A stretch of DNA of 64,000 nt from Acidimicrobiaceae bacterium (GCA_003132165.1 PKWW01000070.1:36173-100172); one strand, 5' to 3'; numbered from the stretch's first letter, positions 37,926-46,682 are shown. Notes: generated by a model not told the origin, from the letters alone. A program made the numbers and translations.

Positions 37926-38543
37926 CTACGCCAGGGGCACGGAGCGACCCTCGACGGGGGTGACTTCGAATCTCCGCCCTACTGCGCAGACGTCGATGCT
38001 TACGGCGAACTCTTCCGAGAACAAGTGCGAGAGGCGCGCGGGAAGGCGGAAGTCGATGAACTTGGCGAGACAAGTCGCGGCTTCGGTACTTGGTGGTACT
38101 GCATCGCTGGTGTTGTAACTGATGCCAAAGGACGCGACGCCACCGGGGCGCAGCACCACTCGCTGGGCTTTGGGCTGCGCGTACAACGTTGTTCGTTGGT
38201 GCGAGATCGAGACCTTCAGGCTCTCGCCGCCCTTGGTGGAGAAGATGATCTCATAGGGGTAGCCACGCAGCTCGCATGATTTGGGACCCGTGTTGACGAT
38301 CAAGAACGTGTATCCATGCGCGTAGTGAGCCTGCAAGCCGCCGCCTTGCTCGATGGCGGTCTGTAACTGTGCCTGCATGCATTCCCCAACGCTGGAAGTG
38401 GAATGGGATGGTCTGCTCGACTTGGTGATCGACCACGTCACAATCGCCGAAGCCGTCGCGACAATGATCAACACAAGTAAGGCTATTCCGAAGCGTTCCT
38501 TGGTCGTCACGTTGGCAACGTTAGGCCTTTGTTGGAGGTTCAT
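37926..38543 (-). CDS. Membrane-anchored DUF4232 protein
   Basis: A 205-residue protein with one N-terminal membrane helix (FGIALLVLIIVATASAIVTW) and an extracytoplasmic DUF4232-like domain (LQAHYAHGYTFLIVNTGPKSCELRGYP, then LRPGGVASFGISY). DUF4232 domains are common in actinobacterial lipoproteins and secreted proteins; their function is not known. Four cysteines in the domain could form two disulfides. The neighbour at 38724 contains the same domain type on the opposite strand, and the two starts face each other. Confidence 0.75.
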   Translation of the reverse strand: MNLQQRPNVANVTTKERFGIALLVLIIVATASAIVTWSITKSSRPSHSTSSVGECMQAQLQTAIEQGGGLQAHYAHGYTFLIVNTGPKSCELRGYPYEIIFSTKGGESLKVSISHQRTTLYAQPKAQRVVLRPGGVASFGISYNTSDAVPPSTEAATCLAKFIDFRLPARLSHLFSEEFAVSIDVCAVGRRFEVTPVEGRSVPLA

Positions 38544-38723
38544 CCGTTTCGATCTTGGTGCAGACGCTGGGAATCAAGTGGGGAGGCTCAACGCCGACCC
38601 TCAGAGACCAGCAGTCGTACGGCGAAAGGATTTTCGCAAGCCTCCCGAATTGAAGCCGGGGGCTGTAAACGCGAGCTCGCGTGCAAGCATGAAAGGAGGC
38701 TCGCTGAAATGAAGGAGATCTCA

Positions 38724-40868
38724 ATGAAGAAGTGGTCAGCGGTAATCGTCACCGTGAGCTTCGTTGCGTCGCTGTTTGTTGCACCGACAGCGACAGTTGC
38801 GTCGGCGACCACGGCCCCGGCCTGCGCGCCGAAGCAGCTCACGGTCACTGCGGGAGCCTGGGCGTACAACCCGAGCACTGCGGGAACGGTGTTCCAGACG
38901 CTGCCCATCTCCATTACCAATGAGGGCGGCACTTGCGTCGTTGGTGGGTTCCCAAAGTTAATCCCGACCGGCATCAAGGTCACCCACAAGACCAGCGGCG
39001 AAGCGGTCGACGCACTCGTCGAAGGTGCGGCCATCAGCGCAACGAAATACAAGATGCTGACGCTCTCGCACGGTAAGGCGGCCTACACCTACCTGAACCT
39101 CGTGTACCCCATTGGAGATGCCAGCACGGTGAAGAAGTGGACCAACTCCTGCCAGCCCGCTGGCGCCACGGGCTTCACCATCAGCATCGTCCCAGCTAAG
39201 AAGCTCTTGAACCGTCACGTCAAAGCGACGATCCCCAAGGTCTGCACAACTGGCAACGCGAACGACCTAAGTACCGGGCCGCTGAGCTCGACGTCAAACG
39301 TCGCTCACGTGACGCGCAGTACCCCGCTCACGGACACGACTCTCGGTGCCGGAACGCAGATTGACGTGATTGACATGCTGTCGTCGGCGCTCGGCTACGC
39401 GGTCGCGTCTGGCTCGGGAAAGGGACCAGCTCTCTACTATCTAGTTCGTACCACCAACGTCGGCAACTCCTGGACGGTGCTGGGCGCACTCCCACTCGCC
39501 GCATTCACGGCAGCGTCAGCCAACGGCCGGTGGACCGTGCCGTCGATCCACTTCGTCAATGCGAAGGTCGGCTACGTCTCGGTGACGGACGGACCGCTCT
39601 TCGTAACCGACGACGGCGGCACCACGTGGTCCAAGGTCAAGACGCCCGGAATCTGGCCGACCTACGAGATATCAGCCAACACGATGTTCGTCGCGAGTGA
39701 CGTCTGCACCGCGAATCTACCGGCCTACGGTCCGCTCCAATGCCCGAGCTATCTCTCGCAGTACCGCGTCGGGACGACCACGCCTACAAAGATCTCGATC
39801 ATTCCCGGCGTCGGCGTCGGCAAGTGGCGCGCGGCCGTTGTCCTGGACGCGCTGTCGTCGACCACGGCGGTGGTCGTCGAAGGTGGTACCGAAGGATCTC
39901 GGTCGTCACTGCTCGCCACCGACAACGGTGGCGCCAGTTGGCGCCAGTTGAGCGATCCTTGCGAGGGACTGATGGTGGATCAATTGCTCACCCACGACCC
40001 CGGTCGATGGCTCCTCTACTGCTACATGGGCGGCGGCATGAATCAAGGGTCGAGCGAGCTCTGGCGGTCGAGCGACGGTGGCCACTCATGGTCGATCGTC
40101 GCGAAGAGCACCGAGGGCGGGATCAACATCGGTGGCATCGGCGACGTGTCGAACATGCTCTATTTCAACAACGAAGGAACGATCTACGGAGCGCTGGGCG
40201 GTGCCGCGGGAGGACTTGAGTACAGCAGCGATCTAGGAGCGCACTGGACTCGAACCAATATCACGACCAACATCTACGGCGGCGCGCCCGAGTACGTATC
40301 AGTGTTCGACGCCGCGGGCGCGATCTTCGGGATTGAGGACGGCCCGCAGTACCGGACCAGCAACGGCACGAAGTGGAGCGAATTGCCGGAACTGCCCGCC
40401 GGCAAGTACAAGGGACACTCAATCTGCACGTCGAAGCGTGGCACCACGGTACTTCTCCACAAGGCCGTGACCAGTATCCCGGCGGGCACTCTCGACTACC
40501 CGGTCGATTTCACCAACGATGGCGACGTCGCCTGCTATCTCAACGGCATTCCCATCGCGCAACCCGTCGCCGGCCCCGACCGGCGTCCGATCGGGCAAGC
40601 GGCGTACCCGGCCGGGTCCAGCGGCCGAGGAGGCTTGGTGATTCTGAAGGCTCACACTGGGGTCGCGAGCATCGTCCTCGAGAGTGACGCCGCTAGCGGC
40701 TATCCGCGCAGTTACTGCATTCCTAAGACCATGACGGGCCTGGTAGTTCGCTTCAACCCACCGGCCACGTTTTATCTGTCAATGCCCAGACGAATGGTCT
40801 GCTCGGGCGTGTCCACCGTCCGCAATAGTGGCGTGGTCGTCGGCGTGTCCACGTGGCTCGGCGAGTAG
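38724..40868 (+). CDS. Secreted protein: DUF4232 - YCF48/BNR-like propeller - DUF4232
   Basis: Exported protein of about 714 residues. The ATG at 38724 has GGAG about seven bases upstream and is followed by a signal peptide (KKWSAVIVTVSFVASLFVAPTA, cleavage near ASA). Residues about 30-175 resemble DUF4232 (TLPISITNEGGTCVVGGFP). The middle (about 190-580) has repeated SxDxGxTW-type motifs (VTDDGGTTWSKV, ATDNGGASWRQL, SSDGGHSWSIV) of a YCF48/BNR beta-propeller. The C-terminus is a second DUF4232-like domain (YPVDFTNDGDVACYLNGIP). It may bind cell-surface glycans or peptides; no catalytic site is evident. Confidence 0.8.
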   Translation: MKKWSAVIVTVSFVASLFVAPTATVASATTAPACAPKQLTVTAGAWAYNPSTAGTVFQTLPISITNEGGTCVVGGFPKLIPTGIKVTHKTSGEAVDALVEGAAISATKYKMLTLSHGKAAYTYLNLVYPIGDASTVKKWTNSCQPAGATGFTISIVPAKKLLNRHVKATIPKVCTTGNANDLSTGPLSSTSNVAHVTRSTPLTDTTLGAGTQIDVIDMLSSALGYAVASGSGKGPALYYLVRTTNVGNSWTVLGALPLAAFTAASANGRWTVPSIHFVNAKVGYVSVTDGPLFVTDDGGTTWSKVKTPGIWPTYEISANTMFVASDVCTANLPAYGPLQCPSYLSQYRVGTTTPTKISIIPGVGVGKWRAAVVLDALSSTTAVVVEGGTEGSRSSLLATDNGGASWRQLSDPCEGLMVDQLLTHDPGRWLLYCYMGGGMNQGSSELWRSSDGGHSWSIVAKSTEGGINIGGIGDVSNMLYFNNEGTIYGALGGAAGGLEYSSDLGAHWTRTNITTNIYGGAPEYVSVFDAAGAIFGIEDGPQYRTSNGTKWSELPELPAGKYKGHSICTSKRGTTVLLHKAVTSIPAGTLDYPVDFTNDGDVACYLNGIPIAQPVAGPDRRPIGQAAYPAGSSGRGGLVILKAHTGVASIVLESDAASGYPRSYCIPKTMTGLVVRFNPPATFYLSMPRRMVCSGVSTVRNSGVVVGVSTWLGE

Positions 40869-41105
40869 ATGGAAACGATCATCGGCCACCGTCCCCGAAT
40901 TGGCGGCAGTAGCCACCTGCAGACGAAACTTCGATGGGTCCCCGCAGCCCAAGAATAGGCCTCATTTCGGACCGCCAAACTCTATGGTGGGATCGAGTCA
41001 GAAAGTCTGCGCGCGTTGGAAATGAATTGGTGACCTGCGCTGGGTTTTGTTACCCAATTGGTCTCCAAGAAACCCGGCGCGATTCACTAAGCCATTATTA
41101 TTTAC

Positions 41106-41792
41106 ATGATCATGACCACACCACCGACGTCGCTGATACTAATTCACGGCTTCGCATCATCGTTTGAACATAATTGGCGGCGCACTGGGTGGGTTGATAT
41201 TTTGGCTGACTTCGGTTGCGATGTCCCGGCCATAGATTTGCCAGGTCACGGCTCGTCAATTCGTTCGTCGAGCCCAGACGCGTACGAGGACGTTGAAGGT
41301 CAACTATTCGACATGATTCCGAGATCGCCAGCGATTTGTGCCGTTGGATTCTCGGTAGGGGCGAATCTGCTGTTACGCATGGCAATCGCTCATCCCGACG
41401 CTTTTGCGAAGATTGCGCTACTGGGGATTGGCGACATGATTTTTGAAAGTGACGATCCGAGCCGAATGGTTCAGGCGTTGATCGGTCCCGAGGAGCCCGA
41501 GGACATCCAGGCACGCCTGTTTCGTGGGATGGCGTCATCATCGGGAAATGATCCCTATGCGCTGGCTGCATTTCTTCAAAGGAGCCAACACCCTCTGCAA
41601 GAAGATCAATTGTCAAAGGTGAAGTGTCCTGTCCTCGTGGTTCTTGGGGACCGAGACATGTCGAAGAGCGCCGACCGACTCGTCGCCGCATTGCCTTCGG
41701 CGACCTTCACGAGCCTGGCTGGAGTCGATCACTTTGCGACCACATCTGATTTTGCTGCCATCGACGCCGTTATGAGGTTCTTTGAATTTTAA
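41106..41792 (+). CDS. Alpha/beta hydrolase
   Basis: Serine hydrolase of 228 residues. The oxyanion segment is LIHGFASSFEHNW, the nucleophile elbow GFSVGANLL (Ser near residue 78), the acid in VLGDRDMS and the base in GVDHFATT. The size and lid-poor architecture suit esterases or C-C bond hydrolases; the substrate is unknown. The start may be the ATG at 41106 or 41112. AT content is visibly higher than in the flanking core genes, fitting its place in the accessory segment. Confidence 0.85.
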   Translation: MIMTTPPTSLILIHGFASSFEHNWRRTGWVDILADFGCDVPAIDLPGHGSSIRSSSPDAYEDVEGQLFDMIPRSPAICAVGFSVGANLLLRMAIAHPDAFAKIALLGIGDMIFESDDPSRMVQALIGPEEPEDIQARLFRGMASSSGNDPYALAAFLQRSQHPLQEDQLSKVKCPVLVVLGDRDMSKSADRLVAALPSATFTSLAGVDHFATTSDFAAIDAVMRFFEF

Positions 41793-41948
41793 ATGAACTT
41801 GCGCATGTCATCGCAAGCCTCACACGCGTACCTATGAACGGTGTTAGGCATCTCCATTTAACCAGAGGAATCTAGATCAGCAATCCGCCAGGGGCGGTCC
41901 GTCGGCGGGCGGCCCAGGCTGGGCGGATGACCTCTCGTCCGGGGTGGA

Positions 41949-42065
41949 ATGAGCGATACCTTCCGTGGTCGGCGGCTTGCGACTACGTGGAATCACGTCG
42001 GCATGGTCCTCAACTTTGTTGGCCTGGGCGTCCTTGTGTTCTGGCTCCCGCGTAAGAGGGATTAA
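41949..42065 (+). CDS. Possible small single-pass membrane protein (38 aa)
   Basis: Too short for the ORF track. It begins MSDTFRGRR, with a hydrophobic stretch VGMVLNFVGLGVLVFWLP and a basic end PRKRD, a plausible membrane microprotein. Only a weak GGGGTGGA precedes the ATG, and no homologue is recalled. Confidence 0.28.
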   Translation: MSDTFRGRRLATTWNHVGMVLNFVGLGVLVFWLPRKRD

Positions 42066-42093
42066 CGACTGCTTAGAATGCGTAGCCCTCGCT

Positions 42094-42158
42094 GGCCCGA
42101 CGCAACAGACACCTTCCACTGGCTTAACCCGGCCAAGACCTGCTCGGTGTCGCGGGCC
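42094..42158 (+). repeat. Dispersed intergenic repeat, copy C (hairpin-forming)
   Basis: Starts GGCCCGACGCAACAGACACC and ends GGTGTCGCGGGCC. Outer arms GGCCCG/CGGGCC and inner arms GACACC/GGTGTC pair perfectly, with an 8-base bulge on one side and a loop of about 32 bases. It is the clearest hairpin in the family. Confidence 0.55.
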
Positions 42159-42638
42159 GACGCCACAGAAAGGCAGCCAGCACTGGAGACTTCGTCTGCT
42201 CGACGCCGAGCCTTACGCGAGCGAAGCGAGAACAGTGCCGCCCATTCTGGGGTGAGGTGATTTCCAACGCCTAGTGAAAGGGGAAAACTGCCTCGATGCG
42301 AGAGCCATCGCTCGACCAGACGACCTTGCAGGGATGGTGACCCGGCGCCGCCAAGCGAAAGCGGATCCCCTCCGCGGTTGTGAGCGCGCTCGAGCGCGAT
42401 TGAGCCTGGGCGGAGTGAGCGAGCACAAACTCAGAGACGTCAAGCAGCGCATCGTAGAGGTCGGAGCCCCGACGTGACTCTCAGATGCCACTTGTTCGTA
42501 AATGCCACCTCACACTGGCGACACATTGATTGGAGTAGCACGCGCTGAGAGAGTTCCGTAGCGTCCACGACCAATATGAATCTCGGCCAGCAGTGCCGTC
42601 TTGGTCGAGAAGTGCGCTCCCCATCACACGGTGAGAAT

Positions 42639-43934
42639 CTACGCCAGCGGCCTCCTCAATGGATTCTGAACTACCAGCAGAGCGGTCGAAACGGGCCGCT
42701 CGTTCCCGTGAGAGGAGCTATCAAACACGTGCCCCTTCGCATAGAGAGTTGTGGACTCGCCGCCATCAAGGTCAAGAGCGGTCACTACGTTGAGAGACTG
42801 GAGCAGGTTGACGAGCTGGCGGGCGGTGGCGCCGGATTTGCCATCCTTGCCGGCGACAGTCATGAGGACCATCTCGCCCGACGCCGTCCAACCGATGACG
42901 GTCCGTGCATAAGGCTTGGCCATGGTGGTGTCTGCGGGAGAAATTGGTTCAACTGAGCCATGATCGAGCAGGATTGGGTGGCCTCCAATACTGTCGCAGC
43001 CGGCGGTGGAAGTCGTTGCCATGTTCACGATGTCGCCAGTCTGCAAGGTTGCGAGCGCTGATCTCGTATACGCGGAGATGTCGACCTGTCCGGTGATTAC
43101 CTTCACTGCCCGCGTCGTCTCGGCCACCAATTCGAGTCCGGTCGTCGTATTGATTGTCGTTGGACTGACGGAGGTATCGACTTGAGCGAATTCGTACGTG
43201 ACCCGCCCCGACGCGGACGGGATTTGCAATGCGTAGGGAGGGGTGTAGAGCAGGGTCCCCGCCAATGGGAGATGGAACTTCACGTTCGACATCGGTAGTT
43301 CGAGATTGATGGCGGTGATCGGTACGCTGACGCCGTTGACGTCGACGGTGCTACTCCAGTTGAGGCCCTCGCTGACGGACTGTGCATCGAGATTGGCCTG
43401 CTGGTGCGCGATCTCCGGGGTATGAAGAATGACGCAGTTCTGAATGATCCCGCCCACCTCGTCGCCGGGGTCGGGCACACCACGGTTCGTCACGTCAAAA
43501 TAGTCACCGTTGACGGCCGCCACACAACCAACTGTGACCTTGCACATGGTGCTGGGAGTCTGACGACCTCCGTCGATGGATTGGTTGGCGATGTCAATCT
43601 TCGTCGTGTACTGAGACCCATTGAACTTCAGGACGTGAATTGCGGTGGACACGCCATACCGGCGGCCGTTCATTGCCACTACGTGGAGCCCATTCGTACT
43701 GGTCCTGCCCGAAGAAGTCGGGGTGACCGCTGCTGCTGCGGTGACGATGGAAAGCGGTGCTTCGGTAACCGGTGCCACGCCCATCATTGCGACAAGAACA
43801 GCGGCGACGGCCGCCGTGCGCCAACAGCGACCACCAGTCGCCTTTCGCGAATCTCCATGTGGCGGCGAAGACCCGCGAAAGAATGGCGTCCTTGGAGTGA
43901 GACTCACGTCCTCACGATAGGTCGGCGTTGACAT
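42639..43934 (-). CDS. Secreted phosphodiester glycosidase family protein (NAGPA/DUF2233)
   Basis: Protein of about 431 residues from the ATG at 43932-43934 (the track start is 13 codons earlier). It has an N-terminal export segment (RTAAVAAVLVAMMGVAPVTEA) and the NAGPA/DUF2233 domain: VGCVAAVNGDYFDVTNRGVP, then VIGWTASGEMVLMTVAGKDG and VTALDLDGGESTTLYAKG, all hallmarks. Relatives remove GlcNAc from phosphodiesters in animals and act on cell-wall polymers such as teichoic acids in bacteria. The substrate here is unknown. Confidence 0.85.
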   Translation of the reverse strand: MSTPTYREDVSLTPRTPFFRGSSPPHGDSRKATGGRCWRTAAVAAVLVAMMGVAPVTEAPLSIVTAAAAVTPTSSGRTSTNGLHVVAMNGRRYGVSTAIHVLKFNGSQYTTKIDIANQSIDGGRQTPSTMCKVTVGCVAAVNGDYFDVTNRGVPDPGDEVGGIIQNCVILHTPEIAHQQANLDAQSVSEGLNWSSTVDVNGVSVPITAINLELPMSNVKFHLPLAGTLLYTPPYALQIPSASGRVTYEFAQVDTSVSPTTINTTTGLELVAETTRAVKVITGQVDISAYTRSALATLQTGDIVNMATTSTAGCDSIGGHPILLDHGSVEPISPADTTMAKPYARTVIGWTASGEMVLMTVAGKDGKSGATARQLVNLLQSLNVVTALDLDGGESTTLYAKGHVFDSSSHGNERPVSTALLVVQNPLRRPLA

Positions 43935-44099
43935 GTCGTCAGCATCACAAGACTCGCGAACTTTACCTATCAATGTGGTGGCGGCGCCGAGTGAAAGTAA
44001 TGGTTTTCATCGGTCAGGTGTCTCGGAGTATCAGGGGGCCGATGTCCACAACCTCATACCGGAGACTGGCGGTATGGTCAGTTTGAGTAGGTTGGATTG

Positions 44100-44267
44100 A
44101 TGGGAACAAGGGCAGCCGTCGTGCTTTACGTGATCGCGCTGGTAGCCGTCGTGGTCACCGTGGACGTCCTGTTCTTCCGCCACCACATCTTGGAGCGACT
44201 GATGGCAAACGTCGGAATTGTCCTGGTGTTCGCGGCGTTCTATTTGACGTTCCTGAAGCGTCCATGA
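44100..44267 (+). CDS. Small two-helix membrane protein (55 aa)
   Basis: Below the ORF-track cutoff. The 55 residues start MGTRAAVVLYVIALVAVVVT and continue with a short basic loop (FFRHHILERL) and a second helix (VGIVLVFAAFYLTFL), ending KRP. The pattern resembles small actinobacterial membrane proteins with an RH..ERL loop between two helices; the function is unknown. The ribosome-binding site is weak (GGATTG). Confidence 0.6.
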   Translation: MGTRAAVVLYVIALVAVVVTVDVLFFRHHILERLMANVGIVLVFAAFYLTFLKRP

Positions 44268-44406
44268 GCGCAGTCACAAGAATGCGGCTCATCTAGCTCC
44301 TCGGCGATGCTAAACCAACGCTCGTCAGGCGTAACAACTGTTTCCTCTCAGGAAACGTAAAGAACCCGTAGACGCGTACCGGCATGCCTGCAAAAACGGC
44401 AATGGC

Positions 44407-44438
44407 GGCCCGACGTGCACAATCTAATGGGAGGACTC
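44407..44438 (+). repeat. Dispersed intergenic repeat, copy D (partial)
   Basis: GGCCCGACGTGCACAATCTAATGGG shares GGCCCGACG with copies A-C and ATCTAATGGG with copy A; it is diverged between them. Confidence 0.4.
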
Positions 44439-44512
44439 TGGAGCAGATACCGTTGACAACTCGCGCTGAACGGCGCGTGCCAATTGGTTGTTTCTCGCCC
44501 TACGATGAAGCC

Positions 44513-44794
44513 ATGAGCTCATCGGAGAAGCCAGCAGAAGATTCAACCACACCACCGGTTGAGGCTTTTCTCGCACAGCCCGCCTACCACGCAAGCGAGG
44601 ACTCTGCTCGCGAACCTTTGGCACCGAAGCCAAACTACGTTGTCGTGGGGAGTTTCTGGCAGCGCTTCCGGCATCGATTTACTCACTTCATGTTTGAGAA
44701 GGAACCGGGACAGTCGTCGTCAATCTCTCCGCGAACCTCCGATGGCAAGAGAACCAAGATTTTCTTCTTCAACGGTAACGGTCGTGGCCGATAG
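44513..44794 (+). CDS. Hypothetical small protein (93 aa)
   Basis: The ATG at 44513 (MSSSEKPAEDSTTPP) is more natural than the track start at 44384. It has an acidic, Ser/Pro-rich N-terminus, then FWQRFRHRFTHFMFEKEPG, an amphipathic aromatic-basic helix, and a Lys-rich end with IFFFNGNGRGR. No signal peptide or known domain. It lies near the right edge of the accessory segment. It could be a real lineage-specific gene; evidence is only moderate. Confidence 0.4.
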   Translation: MSSSEKPAEDSTTPPVEAFLAQPAYHASEDSAREPLAPKPNYVVVGSFWQRFRHRFTHFMFEKEPGQSSSISPRTSDGKRTKIFFFNGNGRGR

Positions 44795-45142
44795 GTTCGG
44801 AGTTCCTGGAAGCTAGCGATCTGTCAAGACAGTTAGTCTCCGAAACTGAATGCGAGCGTGATCGATCACGGTTCACGACTTGATCGATGTCGAAGACCCG
44901 ACGTGAACCCGCACTCTTTGGTTTCGGGTTCACTCTGTGGGCGCGACCGAAAAAGTGGGCCTCGAGCTTACTAACCGAGGACAGACGTCACCGGACCGAT
45001 CGCGCTCGTTCGACTTGTGAGGTTGACTCGTAAGCCGCCTCACAAACTCAATTACTTGGGCGAGTCAGCGCAGCCACAATGGGAGCCGCCAGAGAAATCA
45101 GCATTGTCTGAGTTAACGAAAAGCTAGTGACTATTGGCTTCG
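44795..45142. other. Gene-free interval at the right edge of the accessory segment
   Basis: About 350 bp with no ORF I can support. It contains a 14-bp perfect palindrome at 44857-44870, which chance alone could produce in 64 kb. Confidence 0.55.
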
Positions 45143-46357
45143 CTACTGGATACGAATCCCCGAGATCGCTCGGCTGATGACGAGTCGCTGAATCTCGGAA
45201 GTCCCTTCGAAGATCGTGTAGATCTTCGAGTCGCGGTGCCAGCGCTCGACGGGGTAGTCGCGCACGTAGCCGTAGCCGCCGAGGATCTGAATCGCCTCTT
45301 CGGTGACCTTGACCGCGGTCTCACCGGCGTAGAGCTTGGACATCGAACCCTCACCGTTCAGGAATGGCTTGCGGGTCGCGGCCATCCACGATGCACGCCA
45401 CACCAACAGGCGGGCGGCGTCGATGTGCATCTTCATGTCGGCGAGCTTGAACGCGATTGCCTGGTTTTCGATGATGGCCTTGCCGAACTGCTTGCGCTCT
45501 TTGGCGTACTCGAGCGAGTACTCATAGGCGGCACGTGCGATGCCGAGCGCCTGGGCGCCGACGGCCGGACGGGTCGCCTCGAAGGTGGCCATGGCCGCCT
45601 GACCCGACGCCTTCTTGCCCTCGCGCACACGCGCCAGCTTCTCGTCGAGCTTGTCCTTGCCACCGAGCAGACAGGCACCCGGGACACGACAGTCCTCGAG
45701 GATGACTTCCGCGGTGTGCGAGGCACGGATGCCCATCTTCTGGAACTTCTGTCCCATTCGGATTCCCTTGGTGCCTTCGGGCACGATGAACGACGCCTGC
45801 CCACGGCTGCCGAGTTCGGGGGCGACCGAGGCGACGATGACGTGCACGTCGGCGATACCGCCATTGGTGATCCAGGTCTTCGTACCGTTCAGCACCCACT
45901 CGTCGGTCGCCTCGTCGTAGACGGCGCGCGTGCGAAGCGATGAGACGTCGCTACCGGCGTCGGGCTCGGAGACACCGAACGCGGCGAGCTTGATGTCGTC
46001 GGGCGTCCCGAAGCATCGCGGCACCCACTCCATCTGCTGCTCGGGGGTGCCGTTGGCCATGATCGCCGCGACGCCGAGGGTCGTACCCATGAGTGCCATG
46101 CAGATACCCGCATCGCCCCAGGCGAGCTCTTCGAGCGCGATCATCATGGAAAGGCCGGTCTTGTCGGCGAAGGCGTTGGCCATGAAGTCCAGGCCGTAGA
46201 TGCCGATCTTCGCGGCCTCTTCGATGATGGGCCACGGCGTCTCTTCGCGCTCGTCCCATTCGTGCGCGGCGGGGCGCATCACATTGGCGGCGAAACCGTG
46301 CACCCATTCCTGCAGTGTCTTCTGGTCGTCGTTTAGTTCCATTGAGAATTCGGTCAT
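45143..46357 (-). CDS. Acyl-CoA dehydrogenase
   Basis: FAD-dependent enzyme that oxidises acyl-CoA and passes electrons to ETF. The 404 residues are full length. Visible features are GVSEPDAGSDVSSLRTRAV (FAD/substrate region), WITNGGIADVHVIVA, and the C-terminal signature GGYGYVRDYPVERWHRDSKI followed by FEGTSEIQRLVISRAISG. The ATG has GGGGGA just upstream. The last 33 bases of the signature are repeated at 35326-35358. Chain-length specificity is not determinable. Confidence 0.94.
   Translation of the reverse strand: MTEFSMELNDDQKTLQEWVHGFAANVMRPAAHEWDEREETPWPIIEEAAKIGIYGLDFMANAFADKTGLSMMIALEELAWGDAGICMALMGTTLGVAAIMANGTPEQQMEWVPRCFGTPDDIKLAAFGVSEPDAGSDVSSLRTRAVYDEATDEWVLNGTKTWITNGGIADVHVIVASVAPELGSRGQASFIVPEGTKGIRMGQKFQKMGIRASHTAEVILEDCRVPGACLLGGKDKLDEKLARVREGKKASGQAAMATFEATRPAVGAQALGIARAAYEYSLEYAKERKQFGKAIIENQAIAFKLADMKMHIDAARLLVWRASWMAATRKPFLNGEGSMSKLYAGETAVKVTEEAIQILGGYGYVRDYPVERWHRDSKIYTIFEGTSEIQRLVISRAISGIRIQ
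45179..45211 (-). repeat. Right copy of the 33-bp direct repeat bordering the accessory segment
   Basis: Lies inside the acyl-CoA dehydrogenase 3' coding region (FEGTSEIQRLV). It matches 35326-35358 in the same orientation with three mismatches, 9.85 kb apart. Confidence 0.7.
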
Positions 46358-46436
46358 AAATCCCCCTTCAAGATCAGAGTGTGGTTACCCGTGAGTAACC
46401 CAACCACTCTAGGTGGATTCTCGACCCTAAAAAGCA

Positions 46437-46462
46437 CAACCGCCGCCCGGAGGCGGCGGTTG
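46437..46462 (-). terminator. Rho-independent terminator after the cold-shock gene
   Basis: An 11-bp stem built on AACCGCCGCC / GGCGGCGGTT (loop CGGA) is followed on the reverse strand by GTGCTTTTTAGGG, giving a U-tract. It is 20 bp past the csp stop. Confidence 0.9.
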
Positions 46463-46481
46463 GTACTACTAAATGATTTGG

Positions 46482-46682
46482 TTAGTTCAGGATGACGCGC
46501 TTCGCGAGCGGGCCACGATCGCCCGGCTCGATGTCAAACTCAACGGTCTGACCCTCAACGAGGGTCTTACGACCTTCACCCTGAATCTCCGAGTAGTGAA
46601 CAAAGACGTCAGGCTGGCCATCGACAGCGATGAAACCCCAACCCTTCTCGTCATTGAACCACTTAACGGTTCCTACAGCCAC
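46482..46682 (-). CDS. Cold-shock-domain protein
   Basis: Single-stranded nucleic-acid binding chaperone of the CspA family, 66 residues. The GTG at 46680-46682 has AAGGAGG about six bases upstream; the longer track ORF is rejected. RNP1 is KGWGFIAV and RNP2 is VFVHYSEI, both intact; the start [16 protein letters not shown] is canonical. It is monocistronic with its own terminator. Confidence 0.95.
   Translation of the reverse strand: MAVGTVKWFNDEKGWGFIAVDGQPDVFVHYSEIQGEGRKTLVEGQTVEFDIEPGDRGPLAKRVILN

Larger units (their letters stand above)
41793..42638. other. Gene-poor interval between the hydrolase and the phosphodiester glycosidase
   Basis: About 850 bp. It contains a possible 38-codon membrane ORF, repeat copy C and several short ORFs without recognisable features (for example a charged 67-residue frame at 42274-42477 that I do not support). 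Confidence 0.6.

Noticed and set aside
38517-38526. GTTAGGC (also near 41848) as integron attC core sites
   Set aside because: A 7-mer expected several times by chance; no paired inverse core site at proper spacing and no integrase.
42274-42477. 67-residue ORF in the gene-poor interval
   Set aside because: Charged low-complexity composition, no ribosome-binding site and no recognisable domain.
44857-44870. Perfect palindrome CGTGATCGATCACG
   Set aside because: About four perfect 14-bp palindromes are expected by chance in 64 kb, and no gene start is next to it.
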